A DNA stretch of 64,000 bases from Nissolia schottii. Its lineage: Eukaryota > Streptophyta > Magnoliopsida > Fabales > Fabaceae. Position 1 is the stretch's first letter; each line of letters opens with the position of its first letter. A model generated the notes under the pieces. It ran no database searches. It was not told where the DNA came from and saw only the letters and a program-made list of their open reading frames with translations. The stretch lies in NCBI GenBank assembly GCA_003254905.1, contig QANU01021398.1:520847-584846 (forward strand). Direction: 5' to 3'. The translations under genes and the position numbers were made by a program. Shown here piece by piece: positions 1-13,084 of this stretch.

Positions 1-632
1 CTAACTCGCAAGAATAGTGCTCTTAAAAAAAAANNNNNNNNNNNNNNNNNNNNNNNNNNNNNNNNNNNNNNNNNNNNNNNNNNNNNNNNNNNNNNNNNNN
101 NNNNNNNNNNNNNNNNNNNNNNNNNNNNNNNNNNNNNNNNNNNNNNNNNNNNNNNNNNNNNNNNNNNNNNNNNNNNNNNNNNNNNNNNNNNNNNNNNNNN
201 NNNNNNNNNNNNNNNNNNNNNNNNNNNNNNNNNNNNNNNNNNNNNNNNNNNNNNNNNNNNNNNNNNNNNNNNNNNNNNNNNNNNNNNNNNNNNNNNNNNN
301 NNNNNNNNNNNNNNNNNNNNNNNNNNNNNNNNNNNNNNNNNNNNNNNNNNNNNNNNNNNNNNNNNNNNNNNNNNNNNNNNNNNNNNNNNNNNNNNNNNNN
401 NNNNNNNNNNNNNNNNNNNNNNNNNNNNNNNNNNNNNNNNNNNNNNNNNNNNNNNNNNNNNNNNNNNNNNNNNNNNNNNNNNNNNNNNNNNNNNNNNNNN
501 NNNNNNNNNNNNNNNNNNNNNNNNNNNNNNNNNNNNNNNNNNNNNNNNNNNNNNNNNNNNNNNNNNNNNNNNNNNNNNNNNNNNNNNNNNNNNNNNNNNN
601 NNNNNNNNNNNNNNNNNNNNNNNNNNNNNNNN

Positions 633-664
<32 letters not shown>
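1..664. other. Assembly gap with homopolymer edges
   Basis: Bases 34-632 are N. The left edge is a run of A (25-33) and the right edge a run of T (633-664), directly before the splice acceptor of NRPB1 copy A exon 2. The promoter, exon 1 and most of intron 1 of copy A should lie in this gap. The T run may be partly an assembly artefact, because copy B has only a short T-rich tract at the same place. Confidence 0.95.
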
Positions 665-665
<1 letters not shown>

Positions 666-671
666 GTGCAG

Positions 672-3600
672 AGGCAAATGTCTGTGGTGCAAATTGAGCA
701 TGGCGAGACGACGGAGAGGGGAAAGCCCAAGGTTGGAGGGTTAAGCGACCCTCGACTCGGAACCATTGATAAGAAGATGAAGTGCGAGACGTGCACGGCT
801 AATATGACCGAGTGCCCGGGCCATTTCGGGCACTTGGAGCTTGCTAAGCCAATGTTTCATATCGGGTTCTTGAAGACCGTTCTCTCCATCATGCGTTGTG
901 TCTGCTTCAACTGCTCGAAAATTTTAGCCGATGAGGTATTATGGATTATCTGTATTTCGTGATCAGCCATTGTTAGAATTCGAGAATCTCTGATCCCATT
1001 AGATTATGATTTGAACTGTTGTTATGTCATATGTTGGTTTAATAGCAGGAATGAACTTATTAGATACTTTGCTTATTTTTAAAATATGTTATGTGAATTC
1101 CTATTTCATGTTCTCGATTTTGTAACTGCAAGTGTGAGGAATTGGAAGTGTGATACTTATTTTAAAGTTGGTTATGTTTTATGCAGCAAGACCATAAGTT
1201 TAAGCAAGCTTTGAGGATTAGGAATCCAAAAAACAGGATGAGGAAGATTTTGGATGCTTGCAAAAACAAAAGCAAGTGTGAAGGTGGTGACGACATTGAC
1301 CTTCCTGGTAGTCGAGACTCTGAGGAGCCAGTTAAAAAGAGTCGTGGTGGCTGCGGGGCTCAGCAGCCAAAGATCTCTATTGAGGCTATGAAAATGACTG
1401 CAGAGTTTAAAGCTCAAAGGAAGAAAAGTGATGACCAGGAACAACTTCCAGAACCTGTAGAAAGGAAACAGACTCTTTCTGCAGAAAGGGTAATTGATCC
1501 GAATTCTGAATTTATAGCATACACACACTTCTATGTACGTTATTGCGGAGACTTATGTAGTTGGTAACGTGTTAAATCGGTTGAAGGTTCTAGGAGTTCT
1601 GAAAAGGATAAGTGATGAGGACTGCCAATTGCTGGGATTGAATCCTAAGTATGCCCGTCCTGACTGGATGATTTTACAAGTTCTTCCAATTCCTCCTCCG
1701 CCTGTGAGACCTTCTGTTATGATGGACACATCCTCGAGGAGTGAGGCAAGTGTATTCCTACATTGTTTAACGTGGCTCTTGCAAGTTTTTAATTAAATCA
1801 TCCCTTGCCACCGATTGTGATGAATGATAACATTTGCAGGGAGCCAGGGACAATTGTAATCTCATTACTGTGTAATTTTGAATGCTAATTTTTTTTTGTC
1901 TCTGTTGAATGTAGGATGATTTAACCCATCAGCTGGCCATGATCATCAGGCACAATGAGAATTTGAAGAGACAGGAGAGGAACGGGTCACCTGCACATAT
2001 TATTTCCGAGTTTGCACAGTTGTTGCAGTTTCACATAGCGACATATTTTGACAATGACTTGCCTGGACTGCCAAGAGTATGATTGCGTTCAGACACTGGC
2101 ATTTGATATGATATGCTACGCCTTCTTTAACCATTAATTGAGTTTGAAATCTTTGGATAATGCATAGAGTAAATTTTTTTTTTTTCACAGGCTACTCAAA
2201 GATCAGGAAGACCTATCAAATCAATATGTAGCAGGCTCAAGGCAAAAGAAGGCCGGATTAGAGGAAACTTGATGGGGAAAAGAGTTGATTTTTCTGCTCG
2301 AACAGTAATTACGCCAGATCCAACCATTAACATTGATCAATTGGGGGTACCGTGGAGTATTGCTTTGAATCTTACATACCCCGAGACTGTAACTCCATAC
2401 AACATCGAAAGGTTGCCATTTAGATATGCTTTTCCAGTTGCATATTCTTTTAAAAAGCTTTTTTCCCTACAATTTTAAAAGAAAAATATTTGAAATGGAA
2501 AAAACAGGTTGAAGGAACTTGTTGAGTATGGACCCCATCCCCCACCTGGAAAAACTGGCGCCAAGTACATCATTCGTGATGATGGGCAAAGGCTTGATCT
2601 CAGATATTTGAAGAAAAGTAGCGATCACCATTTGGAGCTTGGATACAAGGCATTGTTTTTAGAGAATACCAATTTTTATCTTTTAGGCTTTCTTTAATGC
2701 CTTCTAATAGTCCTCACATTGTGGTTTTAGGTGGAGCGTCATTTAAATGATGGAGACTTTGTTCTCTTCAACCGTCAGCCTAGTCTTCATAAAATGTCTA
2801 TCATGGGGCATAGGATCAAAATCATGCCTTATTCTACATTCCGGCTTAACTTGTCCGTAACTTCACCATATAATGCTGATTTTGATGGGGATGAAATGAA
2901 TATGCATGTTCCTCAGACATTTGAAACCAGAGCAGAGGTGTTGGAGCTCATGATGGTGCCTAAATGCATTGTATCACCTCAAGCAAACAGGCCAGTAATG
3001 GGAATTGTCCAAGATACACTTTTAGGATGCAGAAAAATCACTAAGAGAGATACCTTTATCACGAAGGTGATATTCAGGGTTTTTCTATTTTTGCATTTTA
3101 CTCCAGTGTCGTGGTTTTTGTACAAGCTATTCAGAAGTCTGATACATGATCTTGTTTTTCAGGATGTTTTTATGAACATTTTGATGTGGTGGGAAGATTT
3201 TGATGGGAAAGTTCCTGCTCCTGCAATTTTGAAGCCAGAGCCGTTGTGGACTGGGAAACAAGTTTTCAATCTCATCATTCCTAAACAAATAAATTTGACT
3301 AGAATCTCCAGCTGGCATGATGAGAATGAAAAGGGACCCATAACTCCTGGGGATACCAGGGTCAGAATTGAGAAAGGGGAGCTACTCACTGGAACTATTT
3401 GTAAAAAGACACTTGGATCATCTAATGCAAGTCTCATTCATGTCATTTGGTATGCCGCTTCAGTATATAATAATAATACCTGTATTTCTTGACATTACTA
3501 GCTGAGTTGGACTATTTATGGTCCATTTGCCTACAACCTCTTTGTAAAGGGGTCAAGTGTTGTTTGTTGTTGATCCAAACTTAACTCCTAGTGACATTGT

Positions 3601-6600
3601 CAAACAATTTTATAATGTCAACGAGTGCTTTCTGACAATAGTTGTGAAATTTGTGTAGCTACGGAGTGATTGTTACATTCGTTTTCTTTCTTCTGTGTTC
3701 ACCCGCGCTGACTGTCTACTTGAATGCAGGGAAGAGGTTGGCCCTGATGCAGCTCGTAAATTTCTTGGTCATACACAGTGGCTTGTAAACTACTGGCTTT
3801 TGCAGAATTCTTTTAGCATGGGAATTGGTGACACAATTGCTGATGCATCAACCATGGAGGTTATTAATGAGACTATTTTAACAGCTAAGGAGAAAGTGAA
3901 AGTTCTCATACGAGATGCTCAGGCAAAGACATTGGAAATTGGACCTGGTCAGACAATGATGGAGTCATTTGAAGCTAAAGTGAATCAGGTGAGATGGCTT
4001 GTCACTTTGCTTTGCTATATCATTGAATTTTGCTTTTGGTTGAATCTGATGTATTTTGTCATTGATAATTTTAGGCGCTGAATAAAGCTCGTGACGATGC
4101 TGGAAATAGTGCACAAAAAAGTTTATCCGAGAGCAATAATCTGAAAGCAATGGTGACAGCTGGTTCCAAAGGAAGTTTTATTAACATATCTCAGATGACT
4201 GCTTGTGTGGGTCAACAGAATGTTGAGGGTAAGCGAATTCCATATGGGTTTGTAGATCGGACATTGCCCCACTTTACTAAAGATGATTATGGGCCTGAAA
4301 GTCGTGGCTTCGTAGAGAACTCATATCTCCGTGGACTAACCCCACAGGAGTTCTTTTTCCATGCCATGGGAGGTAGGGAAGGTCTTATTGATACTGCTGT
4401 GAAGACCTCTGAGACTGGATACATTCAGAGGCGGCTTGTGAAGGCTATGGAGGATATCATGGTTAAATATGATGGGACAGTTAGGAACTCTTTGGGAGAC
4501 GTCATACAGTTTCTCTATGGAGAAGATGGTATGGATGCTGTTTGGATAGAAACACAGACGTTGGATTCCTTGAAACTGAAAAAGCCAGAGTTTGACAAGG
4601 CTTTTAGGTATGAGTTTCATGATGAAAACTGGAAGCCTACCTACATGCTTGAAGAGCCTGTAGAAGATTTGAAAACCATCAGAGAGTTTCGTAATGTGTT
4701 TGAGGCAGAAGTTCAAAAGCTTGAAGCTGATAGATATCAACTTGCAACTGAGATAGTCCCTACTGGAGATAATTCTACTTACTTACCTGTCAACCTTAAG
4801 AGGCTTATCTGGAATGCTCAGAAGACATTTAAGGTTGACTTCCGAAGGCCATCTGATATGCATCCAATGGAAATTGTGGAAGCTATTGATAAGCTACAGG
4901 AGAGACTTAAGGTTGTTCCTGGTGAAGATCTCTTGAGTCAAGAAGCCCAGAAGAATGCCACACTCCTGTTCAATATTTTGCTTCGCAGCACTCTTGCCAG
5001 TAAAAGGGTACTGCAGGAATATAGGCTTTCTCGGGAGGCATTTGAGTGGTTAGTGGGAGAAATCGAATCAAGGTTTCTGCAGTCACATGTAGCCTCCGGG
5101 GAAATGATTGGTTGTGTAGCAGCACAATCAATTGGTGAGCCTGCTACTCAGATGACTCTCAACACCTTCCATTTTGCTGGTGTCAGTGCCAAGAATGTTA
5201 CACTTGGTGTTCCTAGGTTAAGGGAAATCATTAATGTGGCAAAGAGTATCAAAACGCCTTCTTTGTCTGTGTATTTGAAACCTGAGGTTGGTAAGTCTAA
5301 AGAGAGTGCCAAGACTGTGCAGTGTGCTTTAGAATATACTACTCTTAGGAGCGTGACTCAGGCTACAGAGGTGTGGTATGATCCTCACCCAACGAGTACC
5401 ATAATTGAAGAAGATGTTGACTTTGTAACGTCTTACTACGAAATGCCTGATGAAGAAGTTGCACTTGAAAAAATTTCACCTTGGTTGCTTCGCATAGAAC
5501 TGAACCGTGAAATGATGGTGGATAAGAAGTTGAGTATGGCTGACATTGCTGAGAAGATTAACCTTGAATTTGATGATGATTTGACATGTATTTTTAATGA
5601 TGACAATGCTGAAAAACTTATCCTTCGTATTCGTATTATGAATGATGATGCTCCCAAGGGAGAGATTCAGGATGAATCTGCCGAGGATGATGTTTTCTTA
5701 AAGAAAATAGAAAGCAACATGCTGACTGAAATGGCCTTACGAGGCATCCCAGACATCAGCAAAGTTTTTATTAAAAAAACTATAGTTCAGAAGTTTGATG
5801 AGACTGAAGGTTTTAAGCCTCATGAGGAATGGACGCTTGATACTGAAGGTGTCAACCTTTTAGCTGTAATGTGCCATAATGATGTAGATGCAACAAGGAC
5901 AACAAGCAACCATTTGATTGAAGTTATTGAAGTACTTGGAATTGAGGCAGTTCGACGGGCTCTGCTGGACGAATTACGTGTTGTCATTTCTTTTGATGGT
6001 TCTTATGTCAATTACAGGCATCTGGCTATTCTTTGTGATACCATGACTTATCGGGGGCATTTGATGGCAATTACACGTCACGGTATCAACCGGAATGATA
6101 CTGGACCAATGATGAGATGCTCATTTGAAGAGACAGTTGATATTCTTCTTGATGCTGCAGTATATGGTGAGACGGATTACTTGAGGGGAGTCACTGAAAA
6201 TATTATGTTAGGCCAGCTTGCCCCCATCGGTACTGGACAATGTGCTTTGTATCTTAATGATGAGATGCTTAAGAATGCCATTGAGCTCCAGCTACCGAGT
6301 TATATGGAAGGGCTTGATTTTGGCACCACACCTGGTCGTTCCCCAATTTCTGCAACTCCCTATCATGAAGTCTTGATGTCTCCAAGTTATTTGTTGAGCC
6401 CAAATCTGCGTCTGTCACCGACTAACGATGCACAGTTTTCGCCTTATGTTGGTGGAATGGCATTTTCTCCTACTTCATCTCATGGTTACAGTCCTTCATC
6501 ACCAGGCTACAGCCCCACATCACCAGGCTACAGCCCGACATCACCTGGCTACAGCCCTACATCTCCAACCTACAGCCCCAGCTCTCCAGGATACAGTCCT

Positions 6601-7694
6601 ACAAGCCCAGCTTATTCACCTACTAGTCCATCATACTCTCCCACTTCACCTAGCTACAGCCCCACGTCTCCAAGCTACAGCCCCACCTCACCTGCATACA
6701 GCCCGACTTCACCTGCATACAACCCAACTTCACCTGCATATAGTCCTACTTCTCCATCATATAGCCCAACTTCGCCTTCGTATAGCCCAACTTCGCCTTC
6801 TTACAGTCCCACATCACCCTCTTACAGCCCAACATCTCTATCCTATAGTCCTACATCACCTGCATACAGCCCCACCTCTCCTGGATATAGCCCAACATCA
6901 CCTAGCTATAGTCCAACTTCTCCAAGTTATAGTCCTACTTCCCCGAGTTACAATCCACAGTCTGCAAAATATAGTCCTTCGACGGCATATTCTCCAAGTA
7001 GCCCAAGATTGTCTCCTTCAAACCCATATAGTCCCACATCTCCAAACTATAGGTAATTCGTTCTCTGGATTTTTCTTAATATTTATTTTTGGTACTGAAT
7101 GTGCTAAATGGAACAAGTGAACATTGTAATGATATAACAGAAGCATGATTCTGTTCTCCTTTGGTATTCCAAATTGGTGGCCGAATTATCTATATTTTCT
7201 TAGTTTAGTAAATGCATATTTATGTTCTGATAATTCTGTTCTCAAAACTATTATCTTGCAGCCCGACATCTCCATCCTATTCCCCAACATCTCCATCTTA
7301 TTCTCCATCGAGCCCTACATATAGTCCAAGCAGGTAAGTGAACTTCATATATTATGCTGTCATTTATGTGCTAGTAAAATTTAAGAGGTTAATATTATTT
7401 TTAGGTGATTTATTCATAATTTTGCATTTTTTCAGCCCGTATAATTCTGGTGCAAGCCCAGACTATAGCCCAAGTTCTCCACAATACAGGTATGCATCTA
7501 TATCGGTCTATGTTTTGTTGCTAAATTGTTGTATGGAAGCCATATATATCTAAGTATGGTATGTTTATGCTAATTTTTCTGTTTGTAGTCCCAGTGCGGG
7601 ATACTCGCCAAGTCAACCTGGTTTCTCACCATCCTCAACCAGCCAGTACACTCCACAGGCAAGTGGAGACAAGGATGATAAGGGTAATAGCTGA
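672..7694 (+). CDS. NRPB1: RNA polymerase II largest subunit NRPB1, copy A (exon 1 missing in gap)
   Basis: Catalytic largest subunit of nuclear RNA polymerase II. Visible exons: 672-935, 1187-1489, 1587-1745, 1915-2076, 2191-2411, 2508-2649, 2731-3066, 3163-3449, 3730-3988, 4075-7052, 7262-7333, 7436-7489, 7589-7694. All phases agree and there is no internal stop. They encode about 1780 residues; the 28 of exon 1 (seen in copy B) would give about 1808, close to the usual plant length. Visible features are the N-terminal zinc-binding region (CETC...CPGHFGH in exon 2, CGAQQPK in exon 3), the metal-A motif [10 protein letters not shown] (about 2872-2901), the bridge-helix region ([17 protein letters not shown]), the trigger-loop region ([15 protein letters not shown]), and a CTD of roughly 33 YSPTSPS-type heptads from about 6487 to the stop. 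One heptad reads YSPTSLS. The introns after exons 4 and 7 appear to be GC-AG. This is presumably the functional copy. Confidence 0.96.
6487..7640 (+). repeat. NRPB1: NRPB1 CTD heptad array (copy A)
   Basis: Tandem 21-bp coding repeat for the consensus YSPTSPS, about 26 units in exon 11 and the rest in exons 12-14. Degenerate units lie towards the C-terminal end (YNPQSAK, RLSPSNP, SGASPD). Three small introns interrupt the distal array, each splitting an AG|N serine codon, so exons 12 (72 nt) and 13 (54 nt) can be skipped without a frameshift. Known role in the family: a phosphorylated platform for capping, splicing and termination factors. Confidence 0.93.
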
Positions 7695-7984
7695 GGTAAA
7701 ATAACAGCTATAGCGAATATATGTTTGTGTATGATTTTTATCTTATTGAATGGAGAATTTGACGGTATAAGATATTCAGAAATTCTTCACTCCACATAAG
7801 TTAGATTTAAAATCATCTCAATTTTGTCTTTTCTCTCTCATTGGTTTAAGTTTGTGAAGAGAATATATTTGGCCAAAATATGTTTCAGGCAAATTTGCAA
7901 TTACCAAGCATTTCTTTAGTTTCAAAGTAAATGTTTATAAAAAAAATCTGGAAATATCCGATAACTTAAAATGATCAGATTTTG
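7695..7984 (+). other. 3' flank / likely 3' UTR of NRPB1 copy A
   Basis: AT-rich sequence after the TGA. I see no canonical AATAAA directly downstream and no further coding signal. Confidence 0.4.
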
Positions 7985-8345
7985 GGAATTTAATGAAAAT
8001 TTGTTGCTAGTATACTAGTTGGAGTGAAAAAGAAAGATGCGTTCGATTTTGGACTAGAGAAATCACTGAGATGGTTGTAAAAAAGTGAGATGCGTTTGGC
8101 GAATATACTAATTGCATGTGATTGGTGACAATTCAGCTGGGAAGGTCGCTCTTCCACATGGACGGAGATGATTCTAGTTCACACTCTTCACTTTGGAGAT
8201 GAATTGAGGGTCCTCTGACGGTGGCTTATTTCCATTTTGGGTTATAATTATAGTTTAGATTATAATAAAACAAAAGTGAAACGGCGATTGGTTAGTCTGT
8301 GCAACATGTTGACGTTCAAAAATTTATACCATTCTTTTATTAAAC
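7985..8345 (+). repeat. Diverged direct duplication, left copy
   Basis: Shares an ordered series of blocks with 9927-10320, for example AATTTGTTGCTAGTAT, GAGATGATTCTAGTTCA and TGTGCAACATGTTGAC. The arms are about 0.3 kb and clearly diverged, with small indels. No coding potential is evident. It may be a duplicated gene 3' flank or a dispersed repeat. Confidence 0.65.
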
Positions 8346-9926
8346 TATTAATACTTTCTAATTTAAGCTTCACTGGAAAACTTCTAAGACTTGGTGACCC
8401 ACACACACGAGGATAGGACTTAGCTCTACTGGACTCGTACCAATTTTTCTGCATGCCTTTTGGGATGATCGCCGTAAAATATTTCCTCCTTGTAACATGT
8501 TATAGATAGTACGAACTTTGAACAAAACGATGTTGGATCGTGATAAATTCAGTTCTGGTTACCTTATCTTGACTATGCTGCTCTTCTTTAAAACGTACTG
8601 AGCTTATTTTAACAAAGGTTTTTTAATTGGAATTCGGAATTGTTTATGGCTAGGACCAAATTGAAATTGAAGTGGAATGACAAGAAAGAGTTCATAGCTC
8701 TAGGGTTATGAATCGAGTGATTCGAATTAAATTTTTCAAGAGAGATTTGACTCATTTGATTCGTGTGGTTGTTGGTGGGTTGTCAGAGTCATTTTTTTAT
8801 AGATTTTTTGGGTCATTGATTTGGGGTTTGGGGGCATTTTTTTTAGGTATTTGGGAGTTATTTTTATGGCGCAAAACTTTGACTAATTTTTTGGATTGAT
8901 TTGAGTAAAGTTATTTTTTTTTGTTAGAACGTGGAACATTGGGCTGAGTTGGATAACATTAAGTTATAAAAGAAATAGGCCTAAGTTAGAGGGTGTGTCA
9001 GTTCAATTTTAGAATTCAGTAACTTGATACTTAACTGGCGAAACATCCAACGACTTGATTCTTGCCTGAGACCCGATTAGCTTCAAGTTGAGCAAGTTTG
9101 GCCGACTTGATTCTCACTTGATATTTTTACTAAATTATTCTTATGATATTTTTAATAAGACCAAGACCTATTGCACATTGTGAGCATTATTGGCTTGTGC
9201 ATTGTGAATCTTTGAGGTTAAGGAAGGATTTAGGGGCGCGAGCGTAGCCCCAAAAAAATTATAAATATCTACATATATAATAATGTGTATATCTTAACAA
9301 GTAAAACAGAATTAGGGAAGTGGTAAAGTCACTATGACATAAGATGTTGTTCCTTCCCGATGTCCTGTTTGATTCCCCCTGTGCCACCCAGCTACTTAAT
9401 ATTTCTTTCTGGTACAAGTACACATATTAAATGCATAAAAAAAACACATTAAAAAAATTATTCAAATTAAAAGAGAGACCCACCTAAACTTTTTATGTCA
9501 CATTTCATTTTCTCTTTAAAAATTTTAACGAGATGTGATCCTAATACATCAAGCATTATTGAGTTTCAGTGATTTTTATTGTACTTATTTGCTCGACTTG
9601 GATTTAAACTTTTTTTCTGACAATAACTAAATAAAAATCACTAAACTTTATATATGTATAAAAAAATAACTATAAAGAAAATTGTTAAAAGACTTAAAAA
9701 ACCTAAAATTCAAACCCTATAAAATACTTTGTCCCTTGCAACTTTTTTGGGTCCGTCCCCGTTTGAGGTGTCATTACGTAAAAGTTTTAACTTCTTTGGA
9801 AACATTTCTTATTTCTTTCGTTGACTATAAACTACACATCTAAACATAAAACAATTTTATGTTTGCTTTTGATTTTGTTTCTGTTTATGCTTTTGAAGAA
9901 GTACTTCTTTCGGAAGCTTAATGAAA
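8346..9926. other. Intergenic, AT-rich
   Basis: No supported gene. Around 9318-9395 there is a short segment with a SINE-like feel: 'agtggtaaagtc', then about 40 bp further on 'tgtttgattcc', resembling tRNA-type A and B boxes. This is too degraded to call with confidence. The short open frames here carry no recognisable domain. Confidence 0.4.
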
Positions 9927-10320
9927 ATTTAATGAAAATTTGTTGCTAGTATTAATAAAAGAATGATTTGGATTTTGGGCTAGAGAAATCCTTGAGACGG
10001 TTTTCAAAAATGTAATGTAACTGTGACTACCACAGATCTCACAAATTTGTGAGCGTGGTATAATTGGTGCCAATTCAGCAAGGAGATCGCTCTCCCACAT
10101 AGACAGAGATGATTCTAGTTCACTCTCTTCACTTTGGAGTTGAACTGAGGCTGGGTTATTTCCATTTAGGATTATAATTAAGATTTTGTTAACAATTTTT
10201 TTTAATAAATGTTCTTAAGATACTTACTAGTTAAATTTTTATATTTATATTTTACAGTAAATAAAGCAAAAGTGAGTTAGTTTGTGCAACATGTTGACAT
10301 TAAAAATTCTACACATTCTT
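9927..10320 (+). repeat. Diverged direct duplication, right copy
   Basis: Partner of 7985-8345, with the same block order. It has an extra block between the 'gagaaatcc' and 'caattcagc' blocks and ends in a tract containing TGTGCAACATGTTGACAT. Confidence 0.65.
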
Positions 10321-12307
10321 GATTGGGTTCAGGTTGGAATTGCAACGTTTGTAGGCGGAGAAAGTTTATGAGTAGAGTGAGTCTTTTTTAAAGTGAGAAA
10401 CATAATATTTTGTGAGATTAAATATATAGGAGTTTTGGGTTTGAGAGATTTTTATGTACTTTTTTACAATGGTAATTGTATTTTTGTTGACTAAATTTAG
10501 TATATTGATTTATTAAGTGATGCAATAAAGACCAAATTGTATTAAATTTGTTGCTCTTCGCTCGCTTATTTAATTTTCTAGTTTGTGTTGGGTAGATTTA
10601 GTTTTCCGACTCCATAATGAGTCCCTAAACCTCAATTATAACATATTAGCATTGTGTGCATGCAGTGCAAGATAGCATAAAATGCGCATTTTTCACCGGA
10701 TAAATACCCATATAAGCCTTTATATGGGTTAAGAATGTAGAAACATGAACTATGTAGAAACATGACCCCTTAGGTAAAAAGTCTGTAGAAATAATTCTGC
10801 TCGGTTTCAAAAAAATCTGCAGACACTAAATCAATTCCTCTTAGCCATCAGAGTTTAGTAGAGTGTCTAAAGTCTCTGGAAAATATACCCTTACGGAGGA
10901 AAAAGTTACAAATACCTTAGATTAGCCCCAAACCCTCACTAGAGAAATTAGGAGATCACGAAAAGACGATCAGAATATTTTTCGGACGACCGTACGGGAA
11001 GCACCCGCACAGCGTACGACAAAATACGATCAAACGAGACTCGAAAGTGGGTCCAACAGCCAAGGAAGATTGACTCTCTCATGTTTTCTCTCTCCTCACC
11101 ACAACCACACATTTTGGTCCATTAGTCAAAGATGACTAAGTTTTGACTCATCATTCTTATACATTAATTTTATTTTCTTTTTCCTTTTTCTTTTTCCAAA
11201 TTAATTTGTGGCCCAAATTGGTCAAGGCCACACGACCTCTAGGCTATAAATAGCCCCCTCCATGGCTTCATTTTCACTTTTTCTCATTTCCTAAATCTCT
11301 ACTCAAGTTCGTTCCGTCCGGAGACCCTGCCGTTACGGTGCCGGAAACTGGAGAGCTAGCCAGGAAACCCATACACTCTAGGGAAACCTTATCTTACACT
11401 CCTAACCCTCCCCAAGACTCCAAGAAAGTGGGTAAACCTAAGCTTGCTCACTTCTTTGGTGGCTTCTATGTGATTGTTTTGCTTATATGTTCATGTTATG
11501 TCTTATATTAGAAATGCTAGGATAAGGATGTATGGATAATTTTGATAGGCTATCTGAGCTGAATATTGTTGTATTGTGATTGTTGGAACTTGTGGTGGAG
11601 CCCCAAGAAGCGGCCATGGGAATTGTTTGAAAGAAATACAAGAAAACAAAGGAGGGACCCTAAGTCATGCCCAGGGCGTTGAGCGGCCTAGGGTATAAAC
11701 CTTATAAAATGTTTTGGAACTGATCTGTGACTAGGTGGACTCCAGGGACCGCTGAGCGGCGTGAACCGTGGCTGTTCCTAGGAAACCTGTACAAGGGTAA
11801 TGAAGTGACTTGAGAGTTCTCGGGGGTGCTGAATGTAACACCCTAGGTTAGCAACTTATGCTTAAGTCGTAATTTGCGTCCGCTAGGTGGTTATCTGCTG
11901 TGTGGGAGTACTGATAGTCCCTACTTTACTTCGAAAATAATTAAGTTAACTGAAAATAAGGACCCATTTTTTTTCTTAAACATAAACTATTATCATACGT
12001 CAAACTAGAGCCATGCATGGGGACTATTTTGAGTCCAGTGTAATCGTATCACAGATAAAGGCGTGCGTCGTCTGTCATACCTGTACATGCATGAACAGTA
12101 AAGTAAATAGCACCAAGAGAGTCCAAAAGTCAATGTCATACATGTCAATTAGTGATAAGTACATATCATAAATGTTGAACTAATACATAAAAAGGGTTGT
12201 ACATATCCTAGCCCGTACTACAAAATAACATGTAGCAAAATATACATCAAGATAATGCTACTAGCAAAAAGGTGACGTCTGATGACAGGGTCTGGATATA
12301 GCGCTGG

Positions 12308-12858
12308 TCAGGTCTCGGGCTCGTCCTCGCTGAACTCCTCCTCCGGATCCTCCTCGGGGTCCTCCTCTGGATCCTCCTCCTCCGGCTCTGACCCCTCTGG
12401 CTCGTACACCGGCTCTGGATCGTCCTCCTCGTCATCCTCCTCCATGGCTACCAGAGGATACTCCTCCTCGGGTGGGGAAGGCACTGGTACATCGGGCGGA
12501 TCTCGGGAGCCGTACGATGGGCCTGCCTCGTGGCTGGGGGTGCGAGGTGCGAACTGACGGCGATAGTCTCTGGCCGTCCTCATCCGTACCGTCTGCTGGT
12601 AAGCCTTGGGCGGTCACAATCTCACAGAGACTGGGTCGACCCCCACGTTCTTCTCGTACAGAATGGGCTCGCCGTTGGCGGAAGTCTCTGGCTCGGGAAG
12701 TACCGGTGGCGCGACTCGACGAGGTGTGGGGCGGTTCACTACTAGCACTAACCAAAGCTCTGCCCCCTCCCCTGTCTCAGGGTCTACTGTCCTAAATCTG
12801 CTGCGCAGGATCCGCCTCTTCCTCGGCGGGGACGTCATCTATCTCTCCTGAAGCCATA
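12308..12858 (-). pseudogene. Acidic reading frame inside the solo LTR
   Basis: On the - strand, overlapping frames read an Arg-rich start (MTSPPRKRRIL..., from 12838) and then a strongly acidic, Pro-rich tail (PEEDPEEDPEEEFSEDEPE) ending near 12308. The two parts lie in different frames or are separated by stops, so no single intact protein is visible. It lies just after a motif shared with two neighbouring LTRs (..CACTTATGGCTTCAGG..), which could be a start codon or a splice acceptor. No known domain is recognised. It may be a fossil of an LTR-encoded or captured coding segment. Confidence 0.35.
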
Positions 12859-13084
12859 AGTGAGTGGGGGTGAGAACAGTGGTGAACTATGACTAGGGCT
12901 CTGGTTACTCACTTATGCTCCAGCCGTCCAAGAGATCTCTAAGTGTTCATGCATCTAGACATCCTACTAGTTATTTCTTGCCTAAGTTCCTGGGCGGCTT
13001 TATCTAGTTACTAGGTGACAGGGAACTAATCTTTCTTACTAAGTTCTCGTGCTTTCTATCCTTGACCATTCTGACGTTACTACA

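Noticed and set aside
17..796. Long frames across the first N gap on both strands
   Set aside because: They consist of undetermined bases and poly-A/poly-T; only the part from 672 belongs to a real exon.
6428..7120. 230-residue frame overlapping the NRPB1 CTD
   Set aside because: Out-of-frame shadow of the heptad repeat (HHQ/LAT repeats); the CTD frame is the conserved one.
9300..9440. tRNA-derived SINE
   Set aside because: Weak A- and B-box-like words only; no defined ends or target duplication, so mentioned only within the intergenic note.
12432..12851. Several overlapping frames of 70-107 residues on both strands in the solo LTR
   Set aside because: GC-rich LTR sequence opens several frames at once; only the - strand acidic frame has a recognisable bias, and it is reported as a relic.
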